Source of the DNA: SG8-40 sp963792855
GTDB taxonomy: Bacteria > Pseudomonadota > Gammaproteobacteria > Burkholderiales > Eutrophovitaceae
Length of the DNA: 64,000 nt
Assembly: GCA_963792855.1 (NCBI GenBank)
Contig: CAWBXZ010000017.1
Span: 1-64,000, forward strand
Direction of reading: 5' to 3'
In this document: one piece after another, positions 17,412 to 26,422 of the stretch
How positions within the stretch are numbered: position 1 is the first letter of the stretch
How the letters are laid out: the number at the start of each line of letters is the position of its first letter
The notes under the pieces: generated by a model
Told to the model about the DNA's origin: nothing
What the model saw: only the letters and a program-made list of their open reading frames with translations
Databases searched by the model: none
Translations under genes and position numbers: made by a program

Positions 17412-19457
17412 TCAGTCGTCATGTTGCGCAGGCTTGTGTTCGGCGACCAGTTGTTGCTGGACATTGGGCGGCGCCGTTTCGTAATGACTGAATTCGATGC
17501 TGTAAGAGCCTGCGCCCCCGGTCATGGATTTCAGCCGAGATTGATAATTGTCGAGTTCCGCGAGGGGAACCTTGCCCGTGAGTTTCATCATGCCACCGGA
17601 CAGCGCATCGTTTCCGCTGACTTGTCCGCGCCGTGATGCGAGGTCGCCGCTGATGTCGCCAATTGCCTCCTGCGGTACCGTCACCTCGATATTGACGACC
17701 GGTTCGAGCACGACCGGTTTGGCTTTTTGCACCGCGTCGAGAAACGCCTTGCGGCCCGCGGCGACAAACGCCACTTCCTTGGAGTCGACACTGTGATGCT
17801 TCCCGTCATACACGGTAACTTTCACATCCTGCATCTTGTGACCTGAAAGCGGTCCGGATTCCAGCATCGAGCGAACACCTTTTTCAACGGCCGGAATGAA
17901 CTGATTGGGAATCACTCCACCCTTGATTTCGTCAACGAACTGGAAGCCGCTGCCGCGCTCCAGCGGTGCAATGCGCAGGTATACCTCGCCGAACTGACCC
18001 GCGCCGCCGGTCTGCTTCTTGTGGCGGCAATGCCCTTCGGCTGTGGCCCTGATGGTTTCCCGGTAAGGAATTCGCGGCGGGCGCGTTGACACCTGCAGCC
18101 CGTAGGATTTCTCCATTTTCTCCAGGCTGAGGCGAAGATGCAGTTCGCCGAGACCGCGCACCACGGTTTCATTCAGCGTCGTGTCCTGTTCGATAATCAG
18201 CGTCGGATCTTCCGCACTCATCCGATGCAGCACGTCGGCCATTTTCTGCTCGTCGCCGTGGCGGGTTGGTTCGAGTGCCAGTCCGAACACCGGCTGCGGA
18301 AAATCGAGCGGCTCGAGATGAATGTGGTTGTCTTCCTGCGAGTCGTGCAGCACGGCGTCGAAGTGGATGTCGTCGACTTTTGCCACGGCGACGATGTCCC
18401 CCGGGACCGCGGCGTTGACTTCGACGTGATCCTTTCCTTGCAGCCGGTACAGGTGCGACACCTTGAACGGTTTGCGCGCGTCGCCGATGAACAGTTGCGT
18501 GTTCGGGGTCACCGTTCCCTGATGCACGCGAAACACGCCGAGCTTGCCGATGAACGGATCGATTTCCACCTTGAACACGTGTGCAAGAACGTGCTTCGAC
18601 GGATCGGGTACGGCCTGGAGCGGTTTCGCCTCCTCGCCTTCTCCGCGGAGGAACGGCGGCGGGTTGCCCTCGGCGGGATTGGGCATCAGTTTGGAAAAAG
18701 CATCGAGCAGCAAGTCGATGCCGGCGCCGGTCTGTGCCGATACAAAACATACAGGCACCAGATGCCCCTCGCGAAGCGCGCGTTCGAACGGTTCGTGCAG
18801 TTGCTCTGGTGTGATATGTCCCTGATCAAGGTACATCGCCATGAGTTCTTCGTCGACTTCGACAACCTGATCAACCAGCGAAGTGTGGGCTTCGGCAACC
18901 GGCATCAGATCGGATTCGCCGTCGGGGCGGAAAAAACAGTCGATGACTTTGGTGGCGTTGCTTGCCGGCAGGTTGATCGGAAGGCACTCGCTCCCGAACT
19001 CGGCCTGGATGTCGGCCAGCAACCCGGCGAGATCGACACCGTCGGCATCGATGCGGTTGATGATGATTATCCGGCACAGACCGCGTGACTGTGCCCAGTT
19101 CATCATGCGACGCGTCATCAGTTCGATGCCGGACGGTGCGTTGATGACGATGGCCGCTGTTTCGACAGCGGACAGGGCGGACAGGGACTGGCCGACGAAG
19201 TCGAGATACCCCGGTGTGTCGAGCAGGTGGATCAGATTGCCGTCATGGGTGATATTGGTTACGGCCAGCTTGATCGAATGGCCGTGTTCTTTTTCTCTTG
19301 GGTCGTAATCGCACACGGTGGAGCCGCGTGCGATCGAACCGGCCGTGCCGATTGCGCCGGTGTGCGCAAGCAGGCTTTCGATCAGGGTCGTCTTGCCCGA
19401 TCCCCCCTGGCCGACGAGTGCAATGGTACGGACGTGCTCGGTGTCGAAGCTACCCAT
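17412..19457 (-). CDS. Elongation factor G-like GTPase
   Basis: 681-residue translational GTPase of the EF-G-like (FusA2-type) subfamily. The G domain has GQGGSGKT near residue 16, DTPGYLD near 78 and an NRID form of the usual NKxD base-recognition motif near 133. Domains II-V follow, with the EF-G C-terminal YRETI and GGAGQFGEV stretches. It lies alone and not in the str operon with rpsL/rpsG/tuf, so it is an additional EF-G-type protein and not the main translocase. A close role (recycling, special ribosomes) is not settled for this subfamily. GGGAGGCAGACA precedes the ATG. Confidence 0.88.
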   Translation of the reverse strand: MGSFDTEHVRTIALVGQGGSGKTTLIESLLAHTGAIGTAGSIARGSTVCDYDPREKEHGHSIKLAVTNITHDGNLIHLLDTPGYLDFVGQSLSALSAVETAAIVINAPSGIELMTRRMMNWAQSRGLCRIIIINRIDADGVDLAGLLADIQAEFGSECLPINLPASNATKVIDCFFRPDGESDLMPVAEAHTSLVDQVVEVDEELMAMYLDQGHITPEQLHEPFERALREGHLVPVCFVSAQTGAGIDLLLDAFSKLMPNPAEGNPPPFLRGEGEEAKPLQAVPDPSKHVLAHVFKVEIDPFIGKLGVFRVHQGTVTPNTQLFIGDARKPFKVSHLYRLQGKDHVEVNAAVPGDIVAVAKVDDIHFDAVLHDSQEDNHIHLEPLDFPQPVFGLALEPTRHGDEQKMADVLHRMSAEDPTLIIEQDTTLNETVVRGLGELHLRLSLEKMEKSYGLQVSTRPPRIPYRETIRATAEGHCRHKKQTGGAGQFGEVYLRIAPLERGSGFQFVDEIKGGVIPNQFIPAVEKGVRSMLESGPLSGHKMQDVKVTVYDGKHHSVDSKEVAFVAAGRKAFLDAVQKAKPVVLEPVVNIEVTVPQEAIGDISGDLASRRGQVSGNDALSGGMMKLTGKVPLAELDNYQSRLKSMTGGAGSYSIEFSHYETAPPNVQQQLVAEHKPAQHDD

Positions 19458-19507
19458 TGTCTGCCTCCCAAAATTCTTGTTCTGCTCGCGTTGGATACCC
19501 TCGTATC

Positions 19508-19535
19508 AGTATATGCAGCTCATGGCAGGTTGCAA
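19508..19535 (-). promoter_or_regulatory. Sigma-70-like promoter for the EF-G-like gene
   Basis: On the minus strand, TTGCAA at 19535-19530 and TATACT at 19513-19508 are separated by 16 bases, and the start codon lies about 50 bases further on. Confidence 0.45.
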
Positions 19536-19763
19536 TACGTGGAACAGCGGTGCCGCGGCGCAGCATCCGGATCACACTGGCATCCGGATGCCGCGCAATG
19601 GCGGAAACCTTGTTGCGCTTGATTCGTCAATGAGCGCCGTGTTTGCCGGGGGAAATTCTGAATTTTGTTTGCTGCGGCGCGGGCGCGCCGGTTGCGGGCT
19701 GGTACGCCCAACAGCAGTTATGCTGACAGCGGTTGGAGTGCGAACACGCCTGAAGGACTTGAT

Positions 19764-20147
19764 ATGAACCGGTTTGAAACGACTCACGTAAGGCGCGCCA
19801 GGGAAGAGCGGGCGCCGGATGGTTCCAGCGTCCTGCCTTTGCTGTCACTGCAATCCGGTGCGCTGGCGTTATTCGAATTGCACGCAGGTCAGGTGTCGCG
19901 GGCGATCAGGCATCGCAGCGTGAGCGAGATATGGCTGGTGCTGTCGGGACAGGGGTTGATGTGGCGGCAACAGGATGAACTTGAAGAAATCGTGTCGCTC
20001 GAGGAAGGCGTGTGTGTTTCGATACCGGTTGGCACCGCTTTCCAGTTCCGTTGCGACACAGAAGGCCCGCTGCGTATCGCTGCGGTGACCATGCCGCCCT
20101 GGCCGGGGGACGAGGAAGCCGTATGCGTCCCCGGCAAGTGGGCATGA
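19764..20147 (+). CDS. Cupin-domain protein
   Basis: 127-residue single-domain cupin. It begins MNRFETTHVRRAREERAPDG and has a conserved-barrel core around ELHAGQVSRAIRHRSVSEIW and PVGTAFQFRCD. Only part of the classical His/Glu metal set is visible, with RHRSVSEIW holding one His and one Glu, so metal binding is uncertain. GAAGGA stands before the ATG. It converges with the TRAP-type binding protein gene 13 bases away. The role is likely small-molecule binding or isomerisation. Confidence 0.7.
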   Translation: MNRFETTHVRRAREERAPDGSSVLPLLSLQSGALALFELHAGQVSRAIRHRSVSEIWLVLSGQGLMWRQQDELEEIVSLEEGVCVSIPVGTAFQFRCDTEGPLRIAAVTMPPWPGDEEAVCVPGKWA

Positions 20148-20160
20148 GCCGCACCGAGGC

Positions 20161-21234
20161 CTAGCGGGCGGTGTCGTATTCGGTAATGAGCGCGCGCACT
20201 TTGGTTACCATTCTTTCGCCCTTCAGGCCGCGATCATCGAGTGCCTTGATGCGTTTGCCGATCACCGCGTCGGCGGCCTGTTTCCAGCCGGCCAGATCGC
20301 TCCCGGGCAGGTTGCCGATCATGTCGCCGCGATTGGCCGCGTTCTGCATCGCTTTTGCTGCGGTCTCGTCAAATACTTTTCCAATCCATGCGGAAACGTC
20401 GATGCCGCTGTTCTCCCTGATGACGTTCTTGAGATCATCGGCGAGACTGCGATAGGCATCAGGGTTCATCAGCAAGGCCGAGATCTCGGCGTAAGCCCAC
20501 GGCGCCCCCGGGGGTGCTGCGACATGTACCTTGACCTGGTCCCCGAGGCCATGCGTTGCGAGGCTGCTCCACGACAGCAGCACACCGTCGACGCCGGCAT
20601 CGCGGAGCGCCTTGCCCATTTCGGCAGCGGGCATGACGACGGGCGACGCGCCCAGAGCGGCGAGGAAGTCCTCGCCATCGGCGTTCGGGACGGCAATCTT
20701 CAACCCCTTCAGGTCGGACAACGAGGCAAGCGGTTTGTCACGCATGTGAAACAGCGGCGCGTCGTGGCGGCTGGCCGCGAGTATGCGCAGTTCCTTGAAC
20801 TCCCGGAACGCGAGATCGTTGACATCACACCAGGACCACAGGGCCCGGCTCGAACCCTCGGAAGCAGATCCCGACAGAGCGGACCCGAAGATGCTGAAGC
20901 GTGGAAACATGTCGGGCGCGCTCGCCTGGTCGAGCCAGACGACGTCGACAGCCCGGTCCTGTGCAAGCTGGAACAGATCGACTGCCTCCCCGGATTGTTC
21001 CGCCTGCGCGGTCAGCAGATTGATTCTGCCTCCCGAGGCATCGTATATATTCTGTACCCAGGGGCCGATAAAGAGCTGGTTCACTGCCGACGCGGATGGT
21101 TGCGTGGACTGCAACTTGAGCGTCACACCGTGTGCGAACGCGTTGCCCGCGAGTGTCATTAGCAACGCGGCAGCACAGGCCGGGAGTCTGCAGGCTGCGA
21201 GAATCGGGCTTCGGCTGAAGGAATAAAGGGGCAC
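20161..21234 (-). CDS. TRAP-type periplasmic solute-binding protein (DctP family)
   Basis: 357-residue exported binding protein. The signal peptide ends GNAFA-HG, and the DctP-type fold shows in GPWVQNIYDASGGRINLLT and LSDLKGLKIAVPNADGEDF. The start is placed at a GTG nine bases after AGGAGG; the ATG ten codons upstream would put that Shine-Dalgarno sequence inside the gene. The usual membrane partners DctQ and DctM are not next to it. Either they lie elsewhere or this is an orphan binding protein. Ligands of the family are mostly organic acids. Confidence 0.85.
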   Translation of the reverse strand: MPLYSFSRSPILAACRLPACAAALLMTLAGNAFAHGVTLKLQSTQPSASAVNQLFIGPWVQNIYDASGGRINLLTAQAEQSGEAVDLFQLAQDRAVDVVWLDQASAPDMFPRFSIFGSALSGSASEGSSRALWSWCDVNDLAFREFKELRILAASRHDAPLFHMRDKPLASLSDLKGLKIAVPNADGEDFLAALGASPVVMPAAEMGKALRDAGVDGVLLSWSSLATHGLGDQVKVHVAAPPGAPWAYAEISALLMNPDAYRSLADDLKNVIRENSGIDVSAWIGKVFDETAAKAMQNAANRGDMIGNLPGSDLAGWKQAADAVIGKRIKALDDRGLKGERMVTKVRALITEYDTAR

Positions 21235-21450
21235 GGTTATGATCCTCCTGTAGGGCAGGCGCATTGCCGCATCCGCAGACGGGTCGTCCTGACGGGGGCT
21301 CTGGCAGTGGGCGTGCCGGGTTTGGCGTTGGTGCGTTGTTTTGTGGTTGGGCTTACCGGCGCAAGTTTAGCAATGGTTGGCGGAGCCGCCTATCGATTAC
21401 CGCAATACTGCGGGCGCGATAATTCGGGTGATCTGGCCGGGAGGAGCGAA

Positions 21451-22050
21451 GTGGAGACTGTCGATACGATTCTCCGGTTCTGGTTTGGAACCGCGACGGA
21501 TGATCTTGAAGTGGCCGAACAGTGCGGCAAGCTGTGGTGGAAGAAGGACGCGGAAACCGACGCGCATATTCGGGAGCGCTTTGCCGGTGTTCTGGACGAT
21601 GCCGTCAACGCGCGATGCGAAGACTGGCTGAAGGACGCGCGCGGCCGTTTGGCGATGATCATACTGGCCGACCAGTTTTCGCGGAACATGTACCGCGAAA
21701 CGCCGCGCGCCTTTGCCCACGATCCACTCGCGCTCAAATGGTGCAAGGAGGGATTGGAAGCGGGGGTGGACCAGCAGCTCAGGCCGATCGAGAGGGTCTT
21801 CGTTTATCTTCCGCTCGAGCATTCCGAAAACCTGGACGATCAGGAACGCTCGGTCGAACTGTTCACACAGCTTGCCAACGGCGTGGCGGAAGAGAAGCGC
21901 AAGTTGTTTGCCGGATACGTCGACTATGCCGAACGCCACCGCGATATCGTGCGGCGCTTCGGACGTTTTCCGCACCGTAACGCAATTCTCGGCCGGGAAT
22001 CATCGGCTGAAGAACTGGCGTTCCTGAAACAGCCCGGATCATCGTTCTGA
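21451..22050 (+). CDS. DUF924 family protein
   Basis: 199-residue soluble helical protein of the DUF924 family. Hallmarks are LRFWFG near the N-terminus, WWKKDAETD, LILADQFSRNMYR (read here as IILADQFSRNMYR) and GRFPHRNAILGRESS near the C-terminus. The biochemical role of the family is unknown. The GTG at 21451 with GGGAGGAG just upstream is chosen over a start 48 codons earlier, because the family begins at this point. Confidence 0.88.
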   Translation: METVDTILRFWFGTATDDLEVAEQCGKLWWKKDAETDAHIRERFAGVLDDAVNARCEDWLKDARGRLAMIILADQFSRNMYRETPRAFAHDPLALKWCKEGLEAGVDQQLRPIERVFVYLPLEHSENLDDQERSVELFTQLANGVAEEKRKLFAGYVDYAERHRDIVRRFGRFPHRNAILGRESSAEELAFLKQPGSSF

Positions 22051-22220
22051 GGTACGGGATCGCGCGCAATGCGCGGATCAGGAGCCCCGATTCGCTGCGG
22101 GGATATGGCGTTTGGCGAAGAGAGCGGTAGACTGTTCGCGGTCCCGCATCACGCGCAGTACACGAGGTGCACGCGAACGGTCCGAAGTATGCACATACAA
22201 GACAGGGGGAGACGGAAAGG

Positions 22221-22997
22221 ATGGATCTCAAACTCAGGAACTTGCGGGTCATTGTCACGGCAGGCGCATCAGGCATCGGGCTGTCCGTTGCGAAAACGTT
22301 TGCCGCGGAAGGTGCGCGCGTCTATGTCTGTGACGTTGACAAGGAGGCGCTTGCCAAACTGGCAAAGTCACACCCGCAAATCAGTGCCGGAGAATGTGAC
22401 GTCGCAGATCGAGAAGCGGTTTCGGCGATGTTCGCTGATGCGATCGCGAAACTCGGCGGTCTCGATTGCCTGGTCAATAATGCAGGCATCGCTGGTCCGA
22501 CCGGCCCCGTGTACGAGATCGAGCCCGCCGCGTGGGACCGGTGTCTGCAAGTCTGCCTGACCGGACAGTTCAACTGCACCCGCCTTGCGGTAGAACACCT
22601 CAGAAAATCGAAAAACGCCTCCATCATCAACTTGTCCTCGGCCGCGGGGAAGTTCGGTTTTCCGAACCGCTCGCCTTACTCGTCGGCGAAATGGGGTGTG
22701 GTCGGATTCACCAAGTCCATCTCGATGGAGCTCGGAGAATTCGGTATTCGCTGTAACGCGATACTGCCGGGCCCGGTCGACGGTGCCCGCATCCGGCGCG
22801 TGATCGAGGAAAAAGCACAACTCGCGGGCAAGACCTTCGAAGAGCTCAAGATGGGCTGGCTTGCGCATGCGTCGATCAAGGAACTCATCGACCCGCAGCA
22901 ACTCGCCGACATGATGGTATTTCTTGCCTCGCCCGTTGCGCGCACCATCTCCGGACAGGCGATCAGCATCGATGGCGACATGCAGTCACTGGTCTGA
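22221..22997 (+). CDS. Short-chain dehydrogenase/reductase
   Basis: 258-residue classical SDR. The cofactor motif TAGASGIG is near residue 14, NNAG near 89 and the active-site Ser and YSSAK near 142-159. The end IDGDMQSLV corresponds to the family C-terminus. GGAAAGG lies directly before the ATG. It is a likely NAD(P)-dependent alcohol, sugar or hydroxyacid dehydrogenase; the acceptor is unknown. Its stop codon lies inside a 15-base tandem repeat. Confidence 0.9.
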   Translation: MDLKLRNLRVIVTAGASGIGLSVAKTFAAEGARVYVCDVDKEALAKLAKSHPQISAGECDVADREAVSAMFADAIAKLGGLDCLVNNAGIAGPTGPVYEIEPAAWDRCLQVCLTGQFNCTRLAVEHLRKSKNASIINLSSAAGKFGFPNRSPYSSAKWGVVGFTKSISMELGEFGIRCNAILPGPVDGARIRRVIEEKAQLAGKTFEELKMGWLAHASIKELIDPQQLADMMVFLASPVARTISGQAISIDGDMQSLV

Positions 22998-23030
22998 TCG
23001 GAGTTGGTCTGATCGGAATTGGTCTGATAA
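22991..23030 (+). repeat. 15-base tandem repeat across the SDR stop codon
   Basis: Unit GGTCTGATCGGAGTT at 22991-23005, GGTCTGATCGGAATT at 23006-23020, then a partial GGTCTGATAA. As the unit is five codons long, the TGA stop recurs in frame at 22995, 23010 and 23025. Confidence 0.9.
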
Positions 23031-23036
23031 AAACGA

Positions 23037-23070
23037 GGTCTTGCGCTAATCCGGGAGTAAGCGCAAGACC
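23037..23070 (+). terminator. Perfect 11-bp hairpin downstream of the SDR
   Basis: Stem GGTCTTGCGCT / AGCGCAAGACC with a 12-base loop between the SDR and the sulfurtransferase genes. No T-run follows, so it could be a terminator that needs Rho, or an mRNA stability element. Confidence 0.5.
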
Positions 23071-23117
23071 GCTTCAGCAGAGAGAAAGCAGGGCGCAACA
23101 GACAGGGAGTAGCAGTG

Positions 23118-23966
23118 ATGACGTCAGTAGTCAGCAGCGAATGGCTGGCCGCGAACCTGAATGCGGATGGCGTACGCGTGGTGGATGCCACGGTGCATCT
23201 TCCCGATACCGGCCGGGACGCGCGGGCAGAGTACCTTGCCGGGCATATTCCCGGCGCGGTGTTCTTCGATCTGGCGCGGGTAGCCGATGCAGACAATCCG
23301 CTGCCGCGCAAGTTTCCGCCGCGCGAAACCTTCGCCCGGGAAGTGGGAGCGCTTGGCATCGACAACAATACGCACGTGATCGCCTATGACACGCCGGGTT
23401 TGTACAGTGCAGCGCGCGTGTGGTGGCTGTTTCGCCAATACGGATATGACCGGGTTTCGATTCTCGATGGCGGATTGAAAGCGTGGCTGGCCGAGGGACG
23501 TGCACTCGAGCCGGGGGAGGTGACGCCCAGGCCCGCCACATTTGTGCCGGGCAACGAACGTGCGCTGTATGCCGACTGGCGCGATGTATTGAACGTATCC
23601 AGCAACGGTGGTGCGCAGATTCTCGATGCCCGTACCGCCGGGCGCTTTGCCGGTACCGAAACGGATCGATATCCGGGCGCGCGCCCCGGACATATTCCAG
23701 GCAGCCGCAACCTCTACTGGGCGGAGTTGCTCAACAAGGAGACGAGAAAGCTGCTTCCCGTAGAAGAGATTCGCAAGCGCGTCGAAAGGGCCGGAATTTC
23801 CGGCGAGCAGCCGGTTGTCCTGTCGTGTGGCTCCGGTTTGACGGCATGCATACTTGCGCTCGGATTGCATCTGAGCGGCCGCGATGACTGGCGTGTCTAC
23901 GATGGTTCCTGGGACGAGTGGGGGCGCAATCACGAATTGCCTGTCGAGACCGGGTCGCCCGAATAA
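23118..23966 (+). CDS. Sulfurtransferase, two rhodanese domains (SseA-like)
   Basis: 282-residue tandem-rhodanese protein of the thiosulfate/3-mercaptopyruvate sulfurtransferase family. The inactive N-terminal domain includes GHIPGAVFFDL and LDGGLKAW. The C-terminal domain has the catalytic loop CGSGLTA with Cys near residue 237. The CGSGxT form is that of mercaptopyruvate-type enzymes. A GTG one codon upstream is an alternative start; GGGAG lies eight bases before the ATG used here. Cytoplasmic. It could donate sulfane sulfur to thiols or cyanide, and is the first of two such genes in the window. Confidence 0.9.
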   Translation: MTSVVSSEWLAANLNADGVRVVDATVHLPDTGRDARAEYLAGHIPGAVFFDLARVADADNPLPRKFPPRETFAREVGALGIDNNTHVIAYDTPGLYSAARVWWLFRQYGYDRVSILDGGLKAWLAEGRALEPGEVTPRPATFVPGNERALYADWRDVLNVSSNGGAQILDARTAGRFAGTETDRYPGARPGHIPGSRNLYWAELLNKETRKLLPVEEIRKRVERAGISGEQPVVLSCGSGLTACILALGLHLSGRDDWRVYDGSWDEWGRNHELPVETGSPE

Positions 23967-24083
23967 CGCGGGGACTATTCCGGCGCAGGACCGATGCGCG
24001 GCGCTATGGTGTCGTTGCCGCGGCCGGCAAGTCTTGCCTCGTCTGGGTGCGGCTGCAGGACTGGCGTGAGGGCTTCGGTCGCG

Positions 24084-25256
24084 TCAATAGGGTAGCCCGA
24101 CATAGTTCTCGGCCAGCGCCGTTTGCGCGGCACGCGACTCGAACAGATAAGCGAGCTCGGCGTGTTGCAGCTTCGGGCCGATGTTGCCGGTCTCGGGCAA
24201 CCGGTGCAGCAGCGTTGTCATCCACCACGAGAAGCGTTCCGCTTTCCAGATGCGCGCGAGGGCACGACCCGAATACCGGTCGAGTTCCGCATTATCACCG
24301 CTGTGGTAGAACTCGATGAGCGCGGCTGACAGGTAATGAATGTCGCTGGCGGCGAGATTGAGTCCCTTTGCACCCGTCGGCGGAACGATGTGGGCGGCAT
24401 CACCGGCCAGAAACAGCGATCCGAATCGCATTGGTTCGGCCACGAAGCTGCGCAGCGGCGCGACGCTTTTTTCGATGGACGGTCCGGTGACAAGGACGTC
24501 GGCGGTTGCCGGGTCAAGACGCGCTTTCAGTTCGTTCCATATGCGCGTATCCGGCCATTGTTCCACGGTGTCGGACAGGTCGCACTGGACGTAAACCCGG
24601 CTGCGTGTTGGCGAACGCATGCTGCAAAGGGCGAATCCGCGTTCGTGATTCGCGTAGATGAGTTCCTCCGACGCCGGCGGCGTATCCGCCAGCAACCCGA
24701 TCCAGCCAAAGGGATAGACGCGCTCGTATTCGGTGATGGCACTGCCCGGCACGCTGGCTCGGCACACGCCATGGAAGCCGTCGCAACCGGCAATGAAATC
24801 ACTCGTGATTTCGTGTGTTTTCCCGTCCTTCCTGTAGCGGACTACGGGATTGGCTGTATCGAACCCGGAGATTTCGACATCCTGTGCTTCATAAACAGTT
24901 GTTGCACCACACGCTTCGCGGGCGTCCATCATGTCGCGGGTGATTTCGGTCTGGCCATAGATGACGACCTTCTTGCCGCCGGTCAACGCCGACAGATCAA
25001 TGCGATGCCGCGCTCCTGAGTAGCAGATGTCAAACCCGGTATGTATGAGGCCTTCCCTGTGCAGACGCTCGCTGACCTGTGCGCGGTCGAGCAGTGCAAC
25101 GGTACCTTCTTCGAGCACGCCGGCACGGACGCGCCCGAGCACGTACTCGCGGCTTCGGCGTTCGATGATGACGGCATCGACGCCCGCCAGCAGGAGTAGC
25201 TGCCCGAGCAACAGCCCGGATGGTCCCGACCCGATGATGGCAACCTGGGTCCGCAT
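24084..25256 (-). CDS. pobA: 4-hydroxybenzoate 3-monooxygenase
   Basis: FAD-dependent aromatic hydroxylase of 390 residues that converts 4-hydroxybenzoate to protocatechuate with NADPH and O2. The FAD motif GSGPSGLLLGQ is near residue 9, then RAGVLEEGTVALLD near 44, DG-motif GCDGFHGVCR near 158 and GDAAHIVPPTGAKGLNLA near 285. The start codon is chosen where the family begins (MRTQVAIIGSGPSG), since the open frame continues far upstream without homology. No protocatechuate ring-cleavage genes are in the window, so the product must be used by distant genes. Confidence 0.93.
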   Translation of the reverse strand: MRTQVAIIGSGPSGLLLGQLLLLAGVDAVIIERRSREYVLGRVRAGVLEEGTVALLDRAQVSERLHREGLIHTGFDICYSGARHRIDLSALTGGKKVVIYGQTEITRDMMDAREACGATTVYEAQDVEISGFDTANPVVRYRKDGKTHEITSDFIAGCDGFHGVCRASVPGSAITEYERVYPFGWIGLLADTPPASEELIYANHERGFALCSMRSPTRSRVYVQCDLSDTVEQWPDTRIWNELKARLDPATADVLVTGPSIEKSVAPLRSFVAEPMRFGSLFLAGDAAHIVPPTGAKGLNLAASDIHYLSAALIEFYHSGDNAELDRYSGRALARIWKAERFSWWMTTLLHRLPETGNIGPKLQHAELAYLFESRAAQTALAENYVGLPY

Positions 25257-25447
25257 GCAAGTGCCCTTCGAATATTCTGAAACAACCGCAAGCCTAACGG
25301 CAGGGCTGCCGCTTGCCAATGGACAGTTGAAGCGGTGAGTAAGACAATCGGCGCATGCAGAACGTGCGCCGCGTTGTCCGGTACCTGTTGTCGCAGCCGC
25401 AGGCACCGCATTCCGGGCAAAGCGCAGAGGCGCCCAGGGGAGGACCG

Positions 25448-25798
25448 ATGATGGAGTCGATTTTGCAGCTCTACGGGACGGCAATGGTGATTTTGCCGGT
25501 TGTCGCGTTCGTGTCGCTGCGCAAGCGCATCCGCTGCGGGGGGTTGTCGAAACGGGGTGCGATGGTTCGTTATGCCGGAATGGTCGTGGCGCCGATTGTC
25601 GGATACGCAGTCGCCTTCGGCCTGGCGTTAGGGGCAGAGGCGGTGTTTCCCTTGTCCCTGCTGTCGGAAGAAATGGCCAGAAGCTTTGTGCTGGCGGTCG
25701 TTCTCGGCGTACTGGTATGGCTGCTCGCGATGGCAGTATTTTCTCTGGGTTTGCTGTTTGTGCGAACTTCGCACGGCCCCGATTTGTTTCAACGGTGA
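25448..25798 (+). CDS. Small membrane protein of unknown function
   Basis: 116 residues with three hydrophobic segments (about residues 6-22, 36-58 and 71-98). GGGGAGG at 25437-25443 stands before ATGATG, so either ATG could start it. No family recognised. It ends four bases before the GNAT gene, so the two are almost certainly one operon. Confidence 0.65.
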   Translation: MMESILQLYGTAMVILPVVAFVSLRKRIRCGGLSKRGAMVRYAGMVVAPIVGYAVAFGLALGAEAVFPLSLLSEEMARSFVLAVVLGVLVWLLAMAVFSLGLLFVRTSHGPDLFQR

Positions 25799-25802
25799 CC
25801 TT

Positions 25803-26348
25803 ATGAAGGAGGATGAAGAAAACCCTGTGCGTGATGAAGGGTTGCAACCGCAGATCGTCGCATTCGAACCGGCCCACGCGAAGGCGTTTCGCGAACTGAA
25901 TCTGGATTGGATCGAGGAATATTTCGCGGTTGAGGAACTGGATCGCAGGCACCTGAATTTTCCGCGAGAAAGTTTCATAGACAGCGGCGGTGCGATCCTG
26001 ATGGCACAAGTTGAGGACGAACCGGTCGGATGCTGCGGATTGCTGCGACACGGCGACGATGTCTACGAAGTGTCCAAGATGGCGGTAAAGCGGGAATACC
26101 GGGGATGCGGCATTGGTGCGGCATTGCTCCGTGCGATCATCACCCATGCGCGCTCTTGCGGCGCCCGGCGGCTGGAGATCATATCGAGTACCCGTTTGGA
26201 AACGGCCATTGCCCTGTATCAGCGCATGGGTTTTGTCGAGGTGCCGCTTGCGACGGATGTCTATGCGCGCGGCAATATTGCGCTGGCGCTGGACCTGACC
26301 GAGCGGAAACAGGTTCGCAACATATCCAGGCGTGCAAAATCCGGATAG
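25803..26348 (+). CDS. GNAT-family N-acetyltransferase
   Basis: 181-residue acetyl-CoA-dependent acyltransferase. The acetyl-CoA loop is seen in VKREYRGCGIGAALLRAII (R/Q-x-x-G-x-G/A near residues 100-106), with a preceding strand YEVSKMAV and the final YQRMGFVEVPL typical of GNAT motif B. The acceptor substrate is unknown. It follows the small membrane protein gene with a four-base gap. Confidence 0.88.
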   Translation: MKEDEENPVRDEGLQPQIVAFEPAHAKAFRELNLDWIEEYFAVEELDRRHLNFPRESFIDSGGAILMAQVEDEPVGCCGLLRHGDDVYEVSKMAVKREYRGCGIGAALLRAIITHARSCGARRLEIISSTRLETAIALYQRMGFVEVPLATDVYARGNIALALDLTERKQVRNISRRAKSG

Positions 26349-26422
26349 TTTCGGATGCGTCCGGCGTTTAGACTGCTCGTCAACTGATCACTGTTCGATA
26401 GCCACGGTAAAGAGAGACCGGC

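Noticed and set aside
22990..23070. The 15-base repeats as a CRISPR or mobile-element end
   Set aside because: Units are directly adjacent without spacers, and no cas or transposase genes are present.
25257..26147. N-terminal extension of the pobA frame by almost 300 codons
   Set aside because: It lies antisense to the membrane protein and GNAT genes; PobA homologues begin at the ATG near 25256.
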